Shown here: one piece after another, positions 60,656-64,000 of the stretch | Layout of the letters: every line of letters begins with the position of its first letter | Position numbering within the stretch: position 1 is the stretch's first letter | Origin: an uncultured Collinsella sp. | GTDB lineage: Bacteria > Actinomycetota > Coriobacteriia > Coriobacteriales > Coriobacteriaceae | Direction: 5' to 3' | DNA length: 64,000 bases | NCBI GenBank assembly: GCA_958369225.1 | Contig: CATXID010000007.1 | Location: 1-64,000 of the forward strand | The notes under the pieces: generated by a model | Database searches by the model: none | Told to the model about the DNA's origin: nothing | What the model saw: the letters and a program-made list of their open reading frames with translations, nothing else | Made by a program: the position numbers and the translations under genes

Positions 60656-63214
60656 TCATTTGCCCTTGGGCTTGCTGGCGTAGAACTTCTTCTTTTTGGG
60701 CTTGCCTGCGCAGGCGGGCTTGCCGTCGCCGCGCGGCTCTCGGTCGCCGGCCTGCGCGTGCGCGGGCGCTGCTGCGCGAGGCTTGTGGGCTTCGGGGTTG
60801 CGCAGCTCCTCGGTTCGCTCGGCAATCTCTTCGGCGCTAAAGCCGACTTCGGCCATGGCGTCCTCGATGGGCAGGCGGCGCACGATATAGCAATGATGCA
60901 CCTTTTGGTTACGCGCGAAATCCTCGGGGATGGTCTGCGCCGTAATGTCCTCCAGCACGACGCCCGCGCGCGCGAGCTTGCGCGTCTCGGGGCGGAAGCC
61001 GCGCAGGTTGCAGCTAAAGATGGCGTGCCCGCCCTGTGCGAGCAGGCGCGATACACCGGCCAAAAGCTCAACATGGTCGCGCTGGACATCCCAGGTGCGG
61101 TGGCCCATCTTGGACGAGTTCGAAAACGTGGGCGGGTCGACAAAGATCAGGTCCCAGCGGTTGCGCGTCTGGCGCTGGTCGCGAATCCAGGCAAGCACGT
61201 CGTCGCGCACAAAATGATGCTGCGGGCCAACAAAGCCGTTCTGACGCATGTTGCGCTCGGCCCAGTCCAGGTAGGTGTTGGAAAGGTCGACCGTCACGGT
61301 CTCCTCGACGCCGCCGTCTGCCGCATAGCAGGTGGCGGTGCCGGTATAGGCGAACAGGTTGAGGAAGCGGCGCGCCTGCTTGGCGTGCTCGCGCACCAGG
61401 TTGCGGGTAACGCGGTGATCCAGGAAGATGCCCACATCCAGATAGTCGTCAAAGTTGACGGCAAAGGTGAGTCCGCCCTCTTCGATGAGCGGCAGGCGAC
61501 GGCGCGCGATGTTGGCGCGCTCGCCCGATGCGCCCTTGCCGGCGCCCTGCTTGCCGTACTGCGAGCCGCCGCGCGAACGCATGCGGGCCTTGGCGTGCAC
61601 ATGCTCGGCGGGAACATCTAGGATGCGCGGCGCGATGGCCAAGATGTCGAGCATGCGGGCCTGGGCAAGCGCGGGGTCGATGGTCTTGGGCGCGGCGTAT
61701 TCGGCGATGACGAGCCAGCGGCCCGGCGTCTGCGGGCAGCCCTCGTACAGGTCGATGGCGGCGGAGTAGTCGGGCAGGTCGGCATCGTAGACGCGGTAGC
61801 AGCTCACGCCCTCGCGCTTTGCCCACTTGCGACGCAGACGGGCGTTCTTGCGCAGGCGGTTGGCGAACTGCTCGGACTCCGGGATGAGCACGGGCAGCGG
61901 CTTTCCGTCGCCCAGGTCGAGTGTGGCGGCAGCTTCGGGCATGGGGGCGTCGGCGGCTTTGTCTTGAGCGTCTGCGGTCTGCTCCTCGGCATCTGCGCTG
62001 GTCGCAGCTTCGAATGCCGCGGCGGCGTGGTCGAGCGAGGGCCAAACCTCAATAGTCGCCTCTTCGTTATTGGGCATGACGGCGATGGAGCGCGCGGGCT
62101 CGGCATGGAGCGCGCGGGCCATAAGGCCATCGCGGGTGAGCGCGGCGACCGGTGCCGAAGCGAGTTCGGGCGCGCGGCGCAGCTCGCCTACCAACGTCAT
62201 GGCGTCGTGCATGAGCGAAAGCGGGGTCTCGGTGGTGTCTGCGACCACGGCGGCGCCGGCGACAGCGTCCGCATGGTCCAGCACGGTGGCGGGCTTGGCA
62301 GCGCAAAAGTCGACAAAACGTTTGTAGCCGGCGCACTTGACCATGCGCTCGGCAGTTTTGCGGGCGGCGGGGTCGATGTCTACGGCCACGATGCGCGCCT
62401 GCCGCTCGCGCGCTGCCGCCTCGCGCTCGCGTGCCTCGGCAAGCAGTTGTTCCCATAGGTCGGCATCATGCAGCTGCCAGCCCTCAAAACCCCAGTGCTC
62501 GCGTACGGCGCCCGGGGCGCGGTCGGTCAGAATGTTCACGGCCTCCAGCAGCAGGCCGCCGCCGGCGCACGAGGCGTCGACCAGCGTGGGCAGGGCTTCG
62601 TTCTCGTAATCGTCGGCCGTCAGCTCGCGCTCGCACAGTGCGGTCCAGCCGACCTGCGCTAGCACCAGAGCGGCGTAGTCGGGGCGCAGCACGTGCGTGC
62701 CCTCGCCGGCTCGGGTCGCTGCGGGCGGCAGGCGCTTGAACAGCGGATCGCCCGAAAGGTCCAGGCTTATGCTCGCGCGGCGCTGACGCAGCGAGAGCAG
62801 CAGGTGGACATCGGGGTCGGCGGCATCGACATCGGCGCGACGGCCCGTGGTTTCGGCCAGACGATCGCACAGCGCGTCCTTGGCGCGCAGGGCCGAGAAG
62901 CGCGTGTTGCGCAGCTGCTCGGTCACGCCGCGGGCGGTGATGGCGATGGTGGCGCCCGGGCGAACAATGCTCTCCCAGGCGATGTCGTAAACGCCGTCGT
63001 ACAACTCATCGGCATCCTGCGCCTCAAAGCGCCCAAGCACCACAAACACGCGGCTGGCCAGGCGCGACCACAGGCACGCGCGCAAGCCTTGCTCAAGCTC
63101 GCCCTCAAACGTGGCGCGGCCCTTAAGGCGGCGGACGTGCGAAAGCCCGAGCCGTTTAAGCTCGTCGGCGAGTGCGGACTCAAAGCCCTCGGGGCAGCTT
63201 GCATAAAATTCCAT
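60656..63214 (-). CDS. rlmL: RlmKL-type 23S rRNA methyltransferase with eroded RlmL half
   Basis: A protein of 852 residues, longer than the roughly 700 of E. coli RlmKL. The N-terminal THUMP domain (about 60-160) is recognisable. The first methyltransferase domain has VDASCAGGGLLLEA where DPFCGSGTLLIEA is expected, and I cannot find the NPPY catalytic motif of the m2G2445 enzyme; an Ala/Asp/Glu-rich insertion of about 130 residues fills this part. The second, RlmK-like (m7G2069) domain is intact: LFAYTGTATCYAADGG, VDPPTFSNSSKM and FSCNLRGF. The C-terminus is a basic Pro/Lys tail. The start ATG 63214 opens MEFYASCPEGFE, as in relatives. Confidence 0.87.
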   Translation of the reverse strand: MEFYASCPEGFESALADELKRLGLSHVRRLKGRATFEGELEQGLRACLWSRLASRVFVVLGRFEAQDADELYDGVYDIAWESIVRPGATIAITARGVTEQLRNTRFSALRAKDALCDRLAETTGRRADVDAADPDVHLLLSLRQRRASISLDLSGDPLFKRLPPAATRAGEGTHVLRPDYAALVLAQVGWTALCERELTADDYENEALPTLVDASCAGGGLLLEAVNILTDRAPGAVREHWGFEGWQLHDADLWEQLLAEAREREAAARERQARIVAVDIDPAARKTAERMVKCAGYKRFVDFCAAKPATVLDHADAVAGAAVVADTTETPLSLMHDAMTLVGELRRAPELASAPVAALTRDGLMARALHAEPARSIAVMPNNEEATIEVWPSLDHAAAAFEAATSADAEEQTADAQDKAADAPMPEAAATLDLGDGKPLPVLIPESEQFANRLRKNARLRRKWAKREGVSCYRVYDADLPDYSAAIDLYEGCPQTPGRWLVIAEYAAPKTIDPALAQARMLDILAIAPRILDVPAEHVHAKARMRSRGGSQYGKQGAGKGASGERANIARRRLPLIEEGGLTFAVNFDDYLDVGIFLDHRVTRNLVREHAKQARRFLNLFAYTGTATCYAADGGVEETVTVDLSNTYLDWAERNMRQNGFVGPQHHFVRDDVLAWIRDQRQTRNRWDLIFVDPPTFSNSSKMGHRTWDVQRDHVELLAGVSRLLAQGGHAIFSCNLRGFRPETRKLARAGVVLEDITAQTIPEDFARNQKVHHCYIVRRLPIEDAMAEVGFSAEEIAERTEELRNPEAHKPRAAAPAHAQAGDREPRGDGKPACAGKPKKKKFYASKPKGK

Positions 63215-63289
63215 GGGTGACCTCTCTGGTTGCGTCGCTCCATTATATGATGGATGCTTCGTTTGCCCTTATCCTCGAAAGGAACCCAT

Positions 63290-64000
63290 ATGATTGATGC
63301 GTGCCCCGATTCCGCCGTGCTCTTTTTTGACGTGGACGGCACGCTGACGTCGTTCGATCCCGACGATATGACCGATAAGGACTTTTCGGCGGTTCGTCCC
63401 TCGCAGACGGTGGTTGAGGCGTTCCGTGCACTGCGCGATGCAGGGCACAAGGCATTTATCTGCACGGGCCGCCCCCTGTGGCTTATCGCCGATAGCCTGC
63501 GTGCGCTCGACCCCGCGGGCATCGTTGCCATGGCGGGAGCCACGCTCGAGGTCGAGGGACGCGTGGTACACGAGGACTGCTTTGGCGAGGACGTTATCGA
63601 GGAGCTTGCACGCCGTATGGCCGCGGCAGGGATTGAGGCCTTTTTCGAGACCAACGTGGCTACTTTTGCCCTGGAACCCGCGGGTGTTGAGCAGTCGTCT
63701 CTGATCGGCACTTCTGTGGCGCACAGCACCGAGGAGATGCGCGTCGACGGCAGTCTGCGCGTGGGCAAGGTAGGCCTCACTGCGCCCAGTTTGGCTCGCG
63801 TAGCCAACGATGACGGCTTTATCGATTGCGAGTTTGAGCTGTGCAACACCGGTGGTCAGAATCGCGAGCTGAGCCCCAAGGGCATTGACAAGGGCGTGGG
63901 CGTGGCGCGAGCGCTGGAATACCTGGGTCGCACCGGCAACGCGCGCACCTTTGGCTTTGGCGACTCCGGCAACGATCTGGGTATGCTCGCCGCTGTCGAG
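63290..64000 (+). CDS. Cof-type HAD-IIB phosphatase (cut by window end)
   Basis: The first 237 residues of a HAD subfamily IIB hydrolase. Motif I FFDVDGTLTSF has Asp14 and Asp16, motif II ICTGRP has Thr/Arg, and motif III GFGDSGNDLGML holds the metal Asp pair. The KGVGVARALEYLG Lys segment comes before it. The cap is the usual type C2. The frame is still open at 64000 and only some 20-35 residues are probably missing. The ATG 63290 follows GAAAGGAAC. The substrate is unknown, typically a sugar or nucleotide phosphate. Confidence 0.9.
   Translation, partial: MIDACPDSAVLFFDVDGTLTSFDPDDMTDKDFSAVRPSQTVVEAFRALRDAGHKAFICTGRPLWLIADSLRALDPAGIVAMAGATLEVEGRVVHEDCFGEDVIEELARRMAAAGIEAFFETNVATFALEPAGVEQSSLIGTSVAHSTEEMRVDGSLRVGKVGLTAPSLARVANDDGFIDCEFELCNTGGQNRELSPKGIDKGVGVARALEYLGRTGNARTFGFGDSGNDLGMLAAVE

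Overview
The window is a GC-rich (about 60%) bacterial chromosome segment. Gene content and style point to a gut Coriobacteriia, most likely Collinsella or a close relative. Signs are Actinomycetota-like codon use, dense two-strand packing, many GC-rich intrinsic terminators, a tilS-hpt-ftsH operon, sortase B with LPXTG-like proteins, and many short interspersed palindromes. The genus is an inference: there is no rRNA here, and no search could be run.

Layout. 1-9 kb: tail-anchored protein, Hsp20, MBL hydrolase, tilS-hpt-ftsH, aminotransferase, PHP phosphoesterase. 9-16 kb: RlmD-type methyltransferase, a polar amino-acid ABC importer whose three genes are separated by hairpin repeats, and a divergent EF-G-like GTPase. 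16-25 kb: secreted nuclease, LarE, HAD phosphatase, LacI regulator facing glmS, GntR regulator facing a YeiH exporter, and a degenerate NtrC-like regulator. 26-31 kb: a cell-surface block (sorted protein, sortase B, LCP ligase), a nitroreductase and a small conserved protein. 30.7-35 kb: MarR with a heterodimeric ABC exporter. 35-40 kb: cysE, DedA, ilvE, LemA, TetR, tRNA-Ser. 40-46 kb: a TadA-glycerate kinase fusion, SRP RNA and a second heterodimeric ABC exporter. 46-55 kb: a flavodoxin, then a 1359-residue cell-wall-anchored protein bracketed by two arrays of about 61-bp palindromes, then an LTA-synthase-type sulfatase. 54.8-64 kb: nitroreductase, Kup with a short KdpD/KdpE-like pair, RlmKL, and a HAD phosphatase cut by the window end.

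The most unusual content is not in standard genes. (1) Two tandem arrays of about 61-bp imperfect palindromes flank the big surface-protein gene in the same orientation. (2) Several families of interspersed hairpins exist. In one, two copies share a 69-bp core of identical length but have completely different, perfectly self-complementary 28-32 bp arms. (3) A 22-bp palindrome carries an in-frame stop codon at gene 3' ends. (4) TadA is fused to glycerate kinase in one ORF. (5) The EF-G-like GTPase lacks the switch II histidine, and RlmKL has an eroded RlmL half.
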